A DNA stretch of 64,000 nt from Aureibaculum marinum (GCF_003813905.1 NZ_RPFJ01000007.1:33487-97486); one strand, 5' to 3'; numbered from the stretch's first letter, positions 17,699 through 27,413 are shown. Notes: a model not told the origin generated them from the sequence alone. A program made the numbers and translations.

Positions 17699-19750
17699 CT
17701 AATAATCTAATGATGTTATATACTCTAGTTTAGTTTTCCACAATTCTAATTGATCATTATAATTTTTAATATTATTCTGAACTCCTTTTAAAAGTGGATT
17801 ATCAGAATCTGTATTTGCAAAGAAGCCCATATTGTTTTCCAATTGTTGAATTTCTCGTGTAATTTCATCTATCTTTTTTCTTACAAATAATTGCTCATTA
17901 TCAAGTTTTCTATAATTGTTAGTTTCTACATAATTATCAACCATATTTTTAAATTTTAACATGGCGATTTCCTTTTCATCCATATCTAACTTTCCATATA
18001 AAGAATTTATTACTTTTTGAAACTTGGCCTCAACATGCTGCATATTATGTGGTAAAGTTTCCTGTTTATTCCAATCCTCAATATAGGAATTAATAACCTC
18101 TAAACTCAAAGATTCATTTTTGTCAGTTTGGCTTTTTAAGTTTTCTAGTAATTCTTTCTTTTTATTAAAAGCTTCTATTTGCTCTTTATTTGCTTCATCT
18201 TGTTTGCCATGTAACCTATCAAAGTAATAATTACATGCATCTTTAAATTGCTTCCAAATTTTATCGGAATATTTTCTTGGCACATGGCCAATTGTTTTCC
18301 ATTCTGCTTGAATTTGTTTCATTATATCTGTAGTAGTATCAAAATCTTCACTATCTTTTAAAGATTCAGCTTTTTCTACTAATGCTTTCTTCTTTTTGAG
18401 ATTATTATGTTGCTCAATTTTTACATTTTTATAATACGAATTTTTTTGCCTATTAAAATTACGAGTAGCTTCTTTAAATGCATTCCAAATTTTATCATTT
18501 TGACTCTTTGGTACTTTTCCAATTTTAAAGAATTGCTGCCTTAATGCTTCTAATTCTTTTATTTTTTGTTGCCAATATTTATGAGAGCTACTACTAGCAT
18601 TATCAATTAAATTTCTAATTTTTTCAATAACCTCTTTTTTCTTTTCTACATTTTCTTCATACTTTGATTCTAATTCTTTTTGATGTTCATGCCTTCTCTC
18701 ATGTATTTTTTTGGTAGCATTACTAAAACGCTCCCAAATTTCTTCACGATGTTCTCTAGCTACAGGTCCTACTTCTTCTTTCCACAACCTATGTAAAACT
18801 TGCAATTCTTTAAATGCAGCATTTAAATCAGACATTTCAACCAATTCTTCTGCCCTTTCTGCTAATTTTGTTTTTTCTTCTAAATTATGTTTAAAATCTA
18901 AATCTCTTAAATCATTACTTAAATGTAAAAGATCGTAAAAACGTTCTACATGATGTTCATACGTACGCCATGTATCATTATATTGAGCACTAGGTATTTT
19001 ACCTATACTACGCCATCTCTCGCGAAGATTTTTAAATAACCCATACATGGTTGACGGGTCAGCATTCTCAATAAGTTCTTTCAATTCTTCAATTAACTCT
19101 AACCGTTTTGCTAAATTTTCCTTTTGCTCTTTCGCTATATTTTCATAGTAAGCTTCTCGCTTTGTTTTGTATTCAAAAAGTAAATCATTATAGTTAGATT
19201 TTACAGCCGGACTATAATAGAAATCAATTGCATTTCCTCCTTCAGCTATAAATGCTTCTTTTTTTTCAGCTAAAAGTTGACCAAATTTTTTATTAAAGTT
19301 CTTTTTGATGCTATCAACATCACTTTTTATTTCAGTTATAGACCCTGTTTTAACTAATTTTTGAAGTTCACTTACCAACCCTTCTAAATCTAATTTTTCA
19401 TAATTAGTTTTCTTCTTTTTAACCTCTTCTATTTCATTATCGATCTGAGACACTAGTGGTTTTTCAGCTGTTTCAACTTTTTCTACTGTAACAGAATCAT
19501 TATCTTCACTTTTTAAATCCTTTTCAGATATAACTTCTTCTTTTAACTCTTCCTCCTTTTCACCTTCTTTATCGTCAACAACTTTGGAAGTAATATCTTC
19601 TTCATTATTTGGTTCAACTGCTGATTCAGCATCCTGTTTATTAGAAGTTTCATTAATGACTACTTCTTTCTTTAGGACATTTTCATTTTCAGCAACGTTT
19701 TCATTTGATAAATTCTCTACTTCTGAATTATTTGATTTCTCGTCTAACAT
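17699..19750 (-). CDS. DUF349 repeat coiled-coil protein
   Basis: A 683-residue, highly charged soluble protein. The first ~130 residues are acidic and low-complexity (Glu/Asp/Val/Ser rich). From about 145 on it contains several DUF349 repeats, each with a conserved Trp and Lys-Pro pattern: LRERWRSIGKIPSAQYNDTW, LHRLWKEEVGPVAREHREEIW, FFKIGKVPKSQNDKIWNAFK, AEWKTIGHVPRKYSDKIWKQFK. The repeats form helical coiled coils. DUF349 proteins are broadly conserved in Bacteroidota without a settled function. Both flanking genes are separately transcribed. A TAnnTTTG element lies upstream. Confidence 0.88.
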   Translation of the reverse strand: MLDEKSNNSEVENLSNENVAENENVLKKEVVINETSNKQDAESAVEPNNEEDITSKVVDDKEGEKEEELKEEVISEKDLKSEDNDSVTVEKVETAEKPLVSQIDNEIEEVKKKKTNYEKLDLEGLVSELQKLVKTGSITEIKSDVDSIKKNFNKKFGQLLAEKKEAFIAEGGNAIDFYYSPAVKSNYNDLLFEYKTKREAYYENIAKEQKENLAKRLELIEELKELIENADPSTMYGLFKNLRERWRSIGKIPSAQYNDTWRTYEHHVERFYDLLHLSNDLRDLDFKHNLEEKTKLAERAEELVEMSDLNAAFKELQVLHRLWKEEVGPVAREHREEIWERFSNATKKIHERRHEHQKELESKYEENVEKKKEVIEKIRNLIDNASSSSHKYWQQKIKELEALRQQFFKIGKVPKSQNDKIWNAFKEATRNFNRQKNSYYKNVKIEQHNNLKKKKALVEKAESLKDSEDFDTTTDIMKQIQAEWKTIGHVPRKYSDKIWKQFKDACNYYFDRLHGKQDEANKEQIEAFNKKKELLENLKSQTDKNESLSLEVINSYIEDWNKQETLPHNMQHVEAKFQKVINSLYGKLDMDEKEIAMLKFKNMVDNYVETNNYRKLDNEQLFVRKKIDEITREIQQLENNMGFFANTDSDNPLLKGVQNNIKNYNDQLELWKTKLEYITSLDY

Positions 19751-19820
19751 CTTTTTAAATGTTTAAGGTTCGCTTTTAAAATTAAAAGTGTTTAAAGATA
19801 CTAATAGCTTTTTCAACTAA

Positions 19821-19828
19821 CAAAACTA
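19821..19828 (-). promoter_or_regulatory. -7 element for the DUF349 gene
   Basis: The minus strand reads TAGTTTTG (TAnnTTTG), 71 bases upstream of the ATG. The remaining ~200 bases up to the aroE stop show no feature I can name. Confidence 0.4.
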
Positions 19829-20026
19829 TTTTTCTATATTTTAGATACATTTACAACACAAAGGTTGCGTAGCACACTGATTTACAATTGAATAAACCAA
19901 CCAACCTTAAAAATAAGAAAAATAATAATTATTAACAAGTTAAAAATTTATGCGACATCAAGAAAACACTAGGTTAAAAACAGTGGAACGTAATATATTT
20001 TTAAAGCTAAAAGAGAAAAAAAACTA

Positions 20027-20773
20027 CTACTTATTCCAAATTTCCCATGCTTTTTCTGCTTGTAATTCTAACATTTTTAACCCATTTATAATTGTTGCAC
20101 CTTTTTGCTCACCTTTTTTTAAAAATGTAGATTTTTCTGGATTATAAATTACATCAAATAGTAAATGTTTATCACTAAGATAATTGTAGGGAATATTTGG
20201 ACATTTATCAATATCAGGATAAGTTCCTAAGGGCGTACTGTTAATTATTAAAGTATAATCATTTATTACTTTTTCAGATATATCTTTGTAGGATATTTGC
20301 CCATCTTTTGGAGATCTCGAAACTACTAAATAGGTAATATTCAACTCTTTAAGAACATATAAAATGGCTTTAGATGCTCCTCCTGTACCAAGTACAAGTG
20401 CTTTCGTGTGATGTGGTTTAAGTAGAGGATTTAAAGATTCTCTAAATCCATAATAATCAGTATTATATCCTATTAATTGATTATTATTAGTAATTTTTAT
20501 TGTATTAACAGCTCCTATTTCTTTAGCTACATTATCAACTTCTGTTAAAAACTGAAAAATTTTTTCCTTATAAGGAATTGTGACATTGAATCCACTTACT
20601 TCTTCCAAATTAATCTTTAAAAAATTGTCAATCGCTTGTAAATCAAAATTTACATATTGATGATTTTTCAATTTCAGGTCTTGAAATTTATTAGTAAAAT
20701 AATGTCTAGAGAATGAATAGGAAATATTCTTACCTATCAACCCGAATTTCCTTATTTGTAGATTTTTTTCCAT
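20027..20773 (-). CDS. aroE: Shikimate dehydrogenase
   Basis: A 248-residue AroE, the NADPH-dependent enzyme reducing 3-dehydroshikimate to shikimate in aromatic amino-acid synthesis. Seen are the shikimate-binding SYSFS near the N-terminus, FNVTIPYKEKI with the catalytic Lys, TDYYGF, and the nucleotide-binding turn LGTGGASKAI followed by VVSRSP. I chose the ATG of MEKNLQIRKFGLIG. The more upstream in-frame TTG would only lengthen an already unusual overlap. Even so the start lies 44 bases inside the end of the preceding DUF368 gene, suggesting translational coupling. Confidence 0.9.
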   Translation of the reverse strand: MEKNLQIRKFGLIGKNISYSFSRHYFTNKFQDLKLKNHQYVNFDLQAIDNFLKINLEEVSGFNVTIPYKEKIFQFLTEVDNVAKEIGAVNTIKITNNNQLIGYNTDYYGFRESLNPLLKPHHTKALVLGTGGASKAILYVLKELNITYLVVSRSPKDGQISYKDISEKVINDYTLIINSTPLGTYPDIDKCPNIPYNYLSDKHLLFDVIYNPEKSTFLKKGEQKGATIINGLKMLELQAEKAWEIWNK

Positions 20774-21761
20774 AATAATCAATCAGTAAAACAATTGAAA
20801 TTCCCAATAAAACAAATGTTATTGCAATCCACGTCTCTGTTTCAGCAAAATTAGGAATAAAACGTTTATAATTTTCTATAACTTTTTCACCTTTAGAATC
20901 AAGTAAAAAATTACCATTATCTAATTTATATACCGCACGTTTCCAAGGCCAAACTATACCTAAAGAACCGCTTATAAATCCAATAATAATAGCTGTTACT
21001 AACTGATGCCATCTTTTTAAAACATAAGCTAAAATTTGTGACGTAAATACCAATCCAAAAACTGATCCTGCTCCAAAAACAGTAACAATTTTTAAATATC
21101 GCATTCTAACAGCATCTTTTAAAAACTCAAAATTCCCTTGAAAAACATCAACAATAGTCTGGTATAGCATATTAACAGAATCAACTAATAACAATACATA
21201 ATTACCTAATAGTATTAAAATAAATGAGCCTGATAAACCCGGTAAAGTCATACCTGTTACACCAATAATACCGCAGAAAAAAACAAACAATAAATTGTCA
21301 TTTTCTTTTGCTGGGTTCATAAAACTTATAGCAACCCCAACAATAATACCAAAAATAATACCTATAATATTTTTTGTAGACCAGCTTTCAATTTGTTTAC
21401 TGATATAATAAATTGAACCGATTATCATGCCAAAAAATGCACTCCAAACAAACAATTCATAATTTTTTATAAAATAATCAAGAACTTGAGAAACACTGAA
21501 GTAACTAAATATACTACCTGCAAAAATTAAAGTTAAAAACTGAGCATTTGTATATTGATAGAAACTTTTAAAACGACCATTTAAAAGCAATTTTAATGCT
21601 TTACCATTAACTTTCTGTAACGAATAAATTAGCTCTTCGTAAAAACCTGCTACAAAGGCCACAATACCGCCAGATACTCCAGGCACTTTATTTGCAGCCC
21701 CCATAGCTAATCCTTTAATAAAAAGGAAAACTTTATCCGAAAAAGTACGCTCGTTCGCCAT
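20730..21761 (-). CDS. DUF368 membrane protein (PopT-type undecaprenyl-phosphate translocase family), copy 2
   Basis: A 343-residue polytopic protein with about nine hydrophobic segments. The DUF368 signatures are present twice in inverted-repeat style: GAANKVPGVSGGIVAFVAGFYEEL near the N-terminus and TGMTLPGLSGSFILILLG in the middle. DUF368 proteins (PopT) have been shown in other bacteria to return undecaprenyl phosphate across the cytoplasmic membrane. Its start abuts the stop of the upstream paralog (TAA immediately followed by ATG), so the two are co-translated. The sequence is clearly diverged from that paralog, which suggests an old duplication or a hetero-oligomer. Confidence 0.88.
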   Translation of the reverse strand: MANERTFSDKVFLFIKGLAMGAANKVPGVSGGIVAFVAGFYEELIYSLQKVNGKALKLLLNGRFKSFYQYTNAQFLTLIFAGSIFSYFSVSQVLDYFIKNYELFVWSAFFGMIIGSIYYISKQIESWSTKNIIGIIFGIIVGVAISFMNPAKENDNLLFVFFCGIIGVTGMTLPGLSGSFILILLGNYVLLLVDSVNMLYQTIVDVFQGNFEFLKDAVRMRYLKIVTVFGAGSVFGLVFTSQILAYVLKRWHQLVTAIIIGFISGSLGIVWPWKRAVYKLDNGNFLLDSKGEKVIENYKRFIPNFAETETWIAITFVLLGISIVLLIDYYGKKSTNKEIRVDR

Positions 21762-22688
21762 TTAACCAACCTTCACATTTGAAAATTTTTCTAATCCATA
21801 AATTACTGCAACTCCTACAATTGCCAAAACAAAAGCTCCTATTAATTGAGAATCTCCATTATAATTAAATGGTGAAATGCTTTCTTCTATAAAAGGTACC
21901 AGAACTCCTTTTGAATTCTCTCGCCATGTAAGCACTTCTTTCCAAGGCCAAATTTTATTTAAAGATCCGGCAATAAAACCAGTTAATACTGCTAAAGTAA
22001 TATTTCTATATTTATTAAAAAGCCATTTTAACACTCTAGAAAAAGTTAACAACCCAACTACTGCACCAATTACAACTATGATTAATGTTTTTATATCTTT
22101 TTGATTTAAAGCTTCAATTACTGGTTTATATGCCCCCAATAATAATAAAATAAAACTTCCTGAAATTCCGGGTAAAATCATAGCACAAATGGCTAGTGCT
22201 CCTGATAAAAACAAAAACCACGCTGGCGTATCATGAGCTCCCATGGGTGGTAAAGTAGTAATATAATAGGCTACTACAGCCCCAATAAATAACATAATTA
22301 TGGTGCCAACATTCCAGTTCTTAATTTGTTTACCTACAAAAAAGATACTCGCCAAAACTAATCCAAAAAAGAAAGACCATAGCAATATAGGTTCATTTTC
22401 TAATAAATATTTTATAAGTTTTGCTAATGATAGAATGCTAATTCCAACACCTAATAATAATGAAAACAAAAAATTACCATTCACAGATTTCCATGCTGCT
22501 TTTATACCTTTTGTTTTCAAAATCTTAAGAGTGTTAAAGTTAACACTGTTAATTGCCTCCAACAACTCTTCGTAAATCCCTGATATAAAAGCAATTGTAC
22601 CACCTGAAACACCTGGAACAACATCTGCCGCACCCATTGCTACACCTTTAAGTGTGATGCCAATATATTGTTTTAAACTTCTCTTCAT
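21762..22688 (-). CDS. DUF368 membrane protein (PopT-type), copy 1
   Basis: A 308-residue polytopic protein with the same two DUF368 signatures as its downstream neighbour: GAADVVPGVSGGTIAFISGIYEEL and CAMILPGISGSFILLLLG. It likely recycles undecaprenyl phosphate from the outer to the inner face of the cytoplasmic membrane for cell-wall and glycan synthesis. It is the first gene of a three-gene leftward operon (this gene, its paralog, aroE). A promoter lies in a 118-base gap shared with the divergent glycosyltransferase operon, which also handles polyprenyl-linked sugars. Confidence 0.9.
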   Translation of the reverse strand: MKRSLKQYIGITLKGVAMGAADVVPGVSGGTIAFISGIYEELLEAINSVNFNTLKILKTKGIKAAWKSVNGNFLFSLLLGVGISILSLAKLIKYLLENEPILLWSFFFGLVLASIFFVGKQIKNWNVGTIIMLFIGAVVAYYITTLPPMGAHDTPAWFLFLSGALAICAMILPGISGSFILLLLGAYKPVIEALNQKDIKTLIIVVIGAVVGLLTFSRVLKWLFNKYRNITLAVLTGFIAGSLNKIWPWKEVLTWRENSKGVLVPFIEESISPFNYNGDSQLIGAFVLAIVGVAVIYGLEKFSNVKVG

Positions 22689-22708
22689 CTATTTCTAAAA
22701 ATTAGCTC

Positions 22709-22716
22709 CAAATATA
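22709..22716 (-). promoter_or_regulatory. -7 element for the DUF368-DUF368-aroE operon
   Basis: The minus strand reads TATATTTG (TAnnTTTG), 21 bases upstream of the start codon. Confidence 0.5.
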
Positions 22717-22774
22717 GTTAAATTGTTTGTAGCTATTTTTTTTATCTCTTTTTAAAGTAGTTTTCAAATATTTG

Positions 22775-22782
22775 TACATTTG
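22775..22782 (+). promoter_or_regulatory. -7 element for the GT2-LAB_N-GT39 operon
   Basis: TACATTTG (TAnnTTTG) lies 25 bases upstream of the chosen ATG at 22807. The predicted transcript start makes a more upstream TTG at 22798 less likely as the initiation codon. Confidence 0.5.
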
Positions 22783-22806
22783 CAATCTATCTAAAATTTG
22801 AATCAC

Positions 22807-23529
22807 ATGCAATATCGAATGACTATTATCATTCCCGTTTATAATGAAATTGACAATTTAGATAGGATATACTCTACATTTACCGATTATTTTTCAAAAA
22901 GTAAAACTAAAAGTAAAGTACTTTTTATTGATGATGGTTCTACAGACAATAGTTTTACTAAAATTGCTGAAATTTGTGAAGGAAATCCTGATTTTGAATA
23001 TTTAAAATTTAAGAATAATTGTGGCCTAAGTGCTGCTATTAAAGCCGGAATTGACCATATTAAAACAGAATTAATAGGATATATTGATGCTGATTTACAA
23101 ACAACTCCATACGACTTTGATCTTTTATTAGCTGAAATTGATAATTACCAAGCTGTTATTGGGTATAGAGGTAAACGAAAAGATACTTTAAATAAAAAAA
23201 TACAGTCTGTAATTGCCAATAGCATTAGACGAGGATTAATAAATGATGGCATAATTGATACCGGTTGCCCCTTAAAAGTAATTCATACCGATGTAGCAAA
23301 AAAAATTCCTTTTTTTAAAGGAATGCACCGTTTTATTCCTGCACTGATATTACTTCAGAATGGTAAAATCAAACAACTAAGAGTTCAACATTTTGAACGT
23401 ATAGCAGGTAAATCTAAATTTAATATTTTTAACAGGTCTTTAAAAGCTTTACGTGATACTTTTGCTTATAGATGGATGCGAAGTAGATATATTAATTATA
23501 CTATAGAAAAGTCAAAAATCGATTCATGA
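22807..23529 (+). CDS. Polyprenyl-phosphate glycosyltransferase (GT2, DPM1/ArnC-like)
   Basis: A 240-residue GT2 glycosyltransferase. It has the N-terminal TIIIPVYNE, the nucleotide-binding IDDGSTDNS and the metal-binding IDADLQTTP (DxD-like). The C-terminal region FKGMHRFIPAL...RVQHFERIAGKSKFNIF is characteristic of DPM/ArnC/GtrB enzymes, which load a sugar from a nucleotide donor onto a polyprenyl phosphate. Unlike ArnC or GtrB it has no C-terminal membrane helices, so it resembles soluble DPM synthases. Its stop overlaps the next start by four bases (ATGA). A downstream GT39 transferase would use its product. Confidence 0.87.
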   Translation: MQYRMTIIIPVYNEIDNLDRIYSTFTDYFSKSKTKSKVLFIDDGSTDNSFTKIAEICEGNPDFEYLKFKNNCGLSAAIKAGIDHIKTELIGYIDADLQTTPYDFDLLLAEIDNYQAVIGYRGKRKDTLNKKIQSVIANSIRRGLINDGIIDTGCPLKVIHTDVAKKIPFFKGMHRFIPALILLQNGKIKQLRVQHFERIAGKSKFNIFNRSLKALRDTFAYRWMRSRYINYTIEKSKIDS

Positions 23530-24164
23530 GCGATTGGCTTTCATACAAATACTTTGTTTATATTATAGGTTTTGCAGCTCAAATTTTATTCTCTGCAAGA
23601 TTGTTACTACAATGGATTCAATCTGAAAAAGTAAAAAAAGTTTTAACTCCTGAATTGTTTTGGCAATTAAGTTTAATTGCTTCATTTCTATTGTTTATTT
23701 ATGGATGGCTACGTGACGATTTTGCCATAATGCTAGGACAATCATTAACTTATTTTATTTATATCAGAAATATGCAATTACAAGGTTCATGGAGAAAATT
23801 ACCAAAATTTTTACGAGGTTTTTTACTTGCTTTTCCTTTTTTAATTGCTACTTATTCTTTTAATAATAATCAAATAGACATAGAACGTTTGTTTAAAAAC
23901 GAAAACATTCCTTTTTGGTTATTACTATTTGGAAGTATAGGTCAAGTTATATTCACTTTACGATTTGTTTATCAATGGTTATATTCTGAACGGATAAAAG
24001 AATCAACGCTTCCTTTTGGATTTTGGATGTTAAGTCTTGTAGGCTCTTTAATGATTTTAAGTTATGCCATAATTAGAAGAGATCCTGTTTTATTTATCGG
24101 GCAATTATTTGGTTTTATTATTTATAGTAGAAATATTTACATACTTTTAAAACAAACGAAGTAA
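23526..24164 (+). CDS. LAB_N (lipid-A-disaccharide synthase N-terminal) domain membrane protein
   Basis: A 212-residue membrane protein made of two tandem copies of the LAB_N domain. Each has paired helices and the pattern RLLLQWIQSEK/LTPELFWQLS and RFVYQWLYSERIKESTLPFGFWMLS, ending in IxxRNMQL/IYSRNIYILL. The domain occurs at the N-terminus of some LpxB proteins but also alone beside polyprenyl-phosphate glycosyltransferases, where a flippase or anchoring role has been suggested. Translation is coupled to the GT2 gene by a four-base overlap. Transfer or flipping of the lipid-linked sugar is the likely role, inferred from context. Confidence 0.85.
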   Translation: MSDWLSYKYFVYIIGFAAQILFSARLLLQWIQSEKVKKVLTPELFWQLSLIASFLLFIYGWLRDDFAIMLGQSLTYFIYIRNMQLQGSWRKLPKFLRGFLLAFPFLIATYSFNNNQIDIERLFKNENIPFWLLLFGSIGQVIFTLRFVYQWLYSERIKESTLPFGFWMLSLVGSLMILSYAIIRRDPVLFIGQLFGFIIYSRNIYILLKQTK

Positions 24165-24239
24165 AAATCTTAACTAAAACATTCTCCAATGAGCTAAAAT
24201 GCACTATTGACGAGAACACATTATTTAATTTAAAATAAA

Positions 24240-25859
24240 ATGAAAGATAATTTTAATTTCAACATATTTCTAATTATTGCAGCAATAGCATTACTTATTA
24301 ATGTTGGCTCATATGGCGTAATAGAAAGCAGTGATGCAAGGTATGCTGAAATTGCAAGAGCAATGTATGTTACTGGAGATTACTTACAACCAAATTTATT
24401 AGATGTACATCATTATCACAAACCTCCATTTACCTACCAAATTACAGCACTTGGTTATAAAATATTTGGAATAAATGCTTTTGGAGCACGTTTTTTTTTA
24501 CAACTCGCTGTATTAATACAACTTATATTAGTTTACAAACTAACAAATTTATTATTCAACACTAAAAAAACCGCCTTGTGGGCGTCAATTATTTATTTTA
24601 GTTTCCCTCTAGTGTTAATTTCATCAAGAAACTTAACAACAGATGCATTTTTAGCAACTTTTGCTCTTCTCAGTATTTATACTTGGGTTAAGTATAGAAC
24701 AACTGGATCTTTTAAATGGTTGTATTTTTTTACCATAAGTTTAAGTTTAGGTTTTTTAACCAAAGGACCAGTTATTTTTATTGTTCCTGTACTCTTTATA
24801 TTATTTTATAATACTAAAGAAAAACCAAAAACATCTTTTTCAATCCATCACATACTAGCATGGACATTGTTTTTAACTCTTGCGTCTTCTTGGTTTATCT
24901 ACTTAGGTGTACAAAACTCTTCATTTATTGATTATTTTTTAGGCAAACAAACTGCAGACAGATTTTCTAAAAATGCTTTTGGTCGAACAGAACCATTTTG
25001 GTATTTTTTAGCATTTGCTCCACTGGTTGGATTGCCTTGGTTTTTAGCCCTACTCTATCTTGTAAAAGATCAAAAAAAAGTTTTTAAGTTAAAAACCTTA
25101 CATTTTGCATTATTAATGGCAGTAGTAATACCACTACTATTCTTTTCTATTTCCTCTTCCAAACGTATTTTATACATATTACCATTATATAGTATATTGG
25201 CTATATTAACCGCTCACTTATTTACAAAACTTGAAATATATAAAGTAAAAAATGTGAATGCTATTATTCTCATTTTTTCAGGATTAATACTACTTACTTT
25301 TATTATTGCCCCTTTTATAGATTTTGACATGGATATTCCTTATTATTTATCTATAGCGAGTGGTTTAATAATTATTTCAATAATTCTAATTTATAGGAAT
25401 AAAAAAATTAACGCTAAAGAAAAACCTATTTATACCTCATTGCTAATTGCTCTGTTATTGGTAATAAGTAGCTCTATAATATTTAATAAAAATGAATTAA
25501 AAGTAAATGGGGTAAAACCAATAACAGATTTTATAAAACAGAAACGTTTAAATGATAGAGAAATTTTAGTTTACAACACCCGTAAACCTTCAATAGCATT
25601 TGGATTAAATAAATCTATTATTTCTTTATATGATGGTCATGAATCTTTAAACAGAGAAACTCAATTTGAACAAGATTTAAATTGGAAAAAACACCTTATT
25701 AACCTTAAAAATGACCAAGAATATAAATCACTATATAAACTTACCGCTCAACCCACAGTATTATTAGTTTACAAACAGAAAGTTCCAGAAAACTTACAAT
25801 GGTTAATCAACAGTTACACTACTAAAAAAGAAATGGGAAAATGGACCATCTATTATTAG
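24240..25859 (+). CDS. GT39 (ArnT/PMT-like) lipid-linked sugar transferase
   Basis: A 539-residue integral membrane GT-C glycosyltransferase with about 11 hydrophobic segments. The first extracytoplasmic loop has SSDARYAEIARAMYVTGDYLQPNLLD, matching the ArnT/PMT acidic motif and arginine-rich loop. HHYHKPPFTYQITALGYKIFG and LTKGPVIFIVP are also family-typical. Such enzymes take a sugar from undecaprenyl phosphate and attach it to lipid A or to proteins on the outer face of the inner membrane. With the GT2 and LAB_N genes it forms a complete make-flip-transfer set. The acceptor (lipid A or protein) is not determinable here. Confidence 0.87.
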   Translation: MKDNFNFNIFLIIAAIALLINVGSYGVIESSDARYAEIARAMYVTGDYLQPNLLDVHHYHKPPFTYQITALGYKIFGINAFGARFFLQLAVLIQLILVYKLTNLLFNTKKTALWASIIYFSFPLVLISSRNLTTDAFLATFALLSIYTWVKYRTTGSFKWLYFFTISLSLGFLTKGPVIFIVPVLFILFYNTKEKPKTSFSIHHILAWTLFLTLASSWFIYLGVQNSSFIDYFLGKQTADRFSKNAFGRTEPFWYFLAFAPLVGLPWFLALLYLVKDQKKVFKLKTLHFALLMAVVIPLLFFSISSSKRILYILPLYSILAILTAHLFTKLEIYKVKNVNAIILIFSGLILLTFIIAPFIDFDMDIPYYLSIASGLIIISIILIYRNKKINAKEKPIYTSLLIALLLVISSSIIFNKNELKVNGVKPITDFIKQKRLNDREILVYNTRKPSIAFGLNKSIISLYDGHESLNRETQFEQDLNWKKHLINLKNDQEYKSLYKLTAQPTVLLVYKQKVPENLQWLINSYTTKKEMGKWTIYY

Positions 25860-25863
25860 AAGC

Positions 25864-27252
25864 TTAAGAAATTGCAACTAAAATTTTAACATCCTCTAAT
25901 TCAAAAACCGAAGGATACAATTCTTTAATTATGTAATGGTAATCGTAATCTAATTTTAGAGCTTTTTCTAACAATTCTAGTCCTAATACCTCCTGTTGTG
26001 AAAGTATATATAACCCTGCCAATCTATATTCAATTTCAGCAAAATCATTATAAAATTCACGAGCCTTTAATAATACATCAATAGCGTCTTTAAATTCACC
26101 TATAAAATGCAATACATCAGTTAAAGCAATAAAAATACCCAAAGCATAATCTTCTAAATCTAAACATTTTTGAAAACCTCTAATCGCTTCTTCAAAAAAG
26201 TTTAATTTCAAATTAATTTCCGCATATCTCAACCAATATACACTATTACTATCATCAATTAAAAGGGCTTTATTAATAAAATACAGAGCCTTTTGATAAT
26301 TCTTATTTTTAATATATAAATCTGTTAAAGCCAACCAACCTTTATCTAACAAAGGATCTTCTTTAACAGTAATATTATAATACTTTAAAGCTTTTTTAAC
26401 TTCTCCCATCTTCTCATAACAATTAGCAATTCTAAGATAGGTAAAAGAACTACCATCCTCTAAATTAATAGTTAATTGATAATTAGCGATAGCTTCCTCG
26501 TATCGTTTTAACTCTTCTAACGTTTTTGCTTTTTCAAGATATGCACCGATAAAATATTCGTCAATTAAAATAGAATAATCAAAAGCTTTTAAAGCTTCTA
26601 CAAAATTATTTATCATAAAGTATTGACGACCTAATTGATGCCAAGCAATTTCACTGTAAGGATCTTTATTTATATAATCAACCAAATAATCAATTGCTTC
26701 TTCGTGCTGATCAAGCATATCAAAACAATAAATTACATTGTATAAAGCCGAATAGTCATCGAACTCTACCTCTAAGCATTTAGCAAAATGCAATCTTGCG
26801 GTATCAAAATCTTCTAAGTACAAATATTCCATACCAATCATCGAGTACACATCACCCTCATCTTCAGTATACAAAAGGGCTTGATTTAAAGCTACAATGG
26901 CTTCCTTATGCTTGTCTTTTTTAGATAATAATGAAGCTTTATGGAGAAAAACTTGATCATTTAAAGGGTCAATTTCCTCCAATTCCATCAAGAGTTGTTC
27001 AGCTTTATTTATTTTATCTTCATACAACAGTACTTCAACATAAGCCAATTTTAAAGCAACAGAATCAGGATGTTGTCTCAAGCCTAAATCTAAAGCCTTT
27101 TTAGCCAATGACATTTTACCAACATTCATATAGTGTATAATTATTTCTTCGAACTCTGTTGAGTCAAAAAAATATACACTATTTGTTTTTAACATTGATT
27201 CAAATTTAGATAATGGTATTTCATCATCATCATCATTTTGAAATGCGTGCAT
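25864..27252 (-). CDS. Tetratricopeptide repeat protein
   Basis: A 462-residue soluble protein of about a dozen TPR-type helix pairs (AKKALDLGLRQHPDSVALKLAYVEV, AIVALNQALLYTEDEGDVYSMIG, ALKAFDYSILIDEYFIGAYLEKAKTLEEL and so on). I chose the ATG giving MHAFQNDDDDEIPLSKFESM, which fits the acidic N-terminus of flavobacterial relatives. A longer reading from 27318 adds a Cys/Lys-rich leader that looks non-coding. There is no signal peptide. It is a protein-protein scaffold of unknown partner, convergent with the GT39 gene with only four bases between stops. Confidence 0.85.
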   Translation of the reverse strand: MHAFQNDDDDEIPLSKFESMLKTNSVYFFDSTEFEEIIIHYMNVGKMSLAKKALDLGLRQHPDSVALKLAYVEVLLYEDKINKAEQLLMELEEIDPLNDQVFLHKASLLSKKDKHKEAIVALNQALLYTEDEGDVYSMIGMEYLYLEDFDTARLHFAKCLEVEFDDYSALYNVIYCFDMLDQHEEAIDYLVDYINKDPYSEIAWHQLGRQYFMINNFVEALKAFDYSILIDEYFIGAYLEKAKTLEELKRYEEAIANYQLTINLEDGSSFTYLRIANCYEKMGEVKKALKYYNITVKEDPLLDKGWLALTDLYIKNKNYQKALYFINKALLIDDSNSVYWLRYAEINLKLNFFEEAIRGFQKCLDLEDYALGIFIALTDVLHFIGEFKDAIDVLLKAREFYNDFAEIEYRLAGLYILSQQEVLGLELLEKALKLDYDYHYIIKELYPSVFELEDVKILVAIS

Positions 27253-27376
27253 ATAATCAGGTTTTCTTACAGATTTAAAATTAATGCAATCTCTTTTTTT
27301 ATAAGACAAACAACACAAATGTTGTTAACAAAATAATTAACATGTTATAAACCGTTTTTTTTATAAAAAAATAATG

Positions 27377-27384
27377 TATTTTTG
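27377..27384 (+). promoter_or_regulatory. -7 element for the pyrR operon
   Basis: TATTTTTG (TAnnTTTG) lies 30 bases before the pyrR ATG at 27414. The leader is too short for a PyrR-type attenuator, and none is visible. Confidence 0.55.
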
Positions 27385-27413
27385 TGCTACAATCAAAGGT
27401 TTATACTGCTCTA

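Noticed and set aside
19950..20147. 65-codon plus-strand open frame in the DUF349-aroE gap
   Set aside because: It overlaps the end of aroE and its translation is Phe/Asn-rich spacer-like; no promoter or homology pattern is visible.
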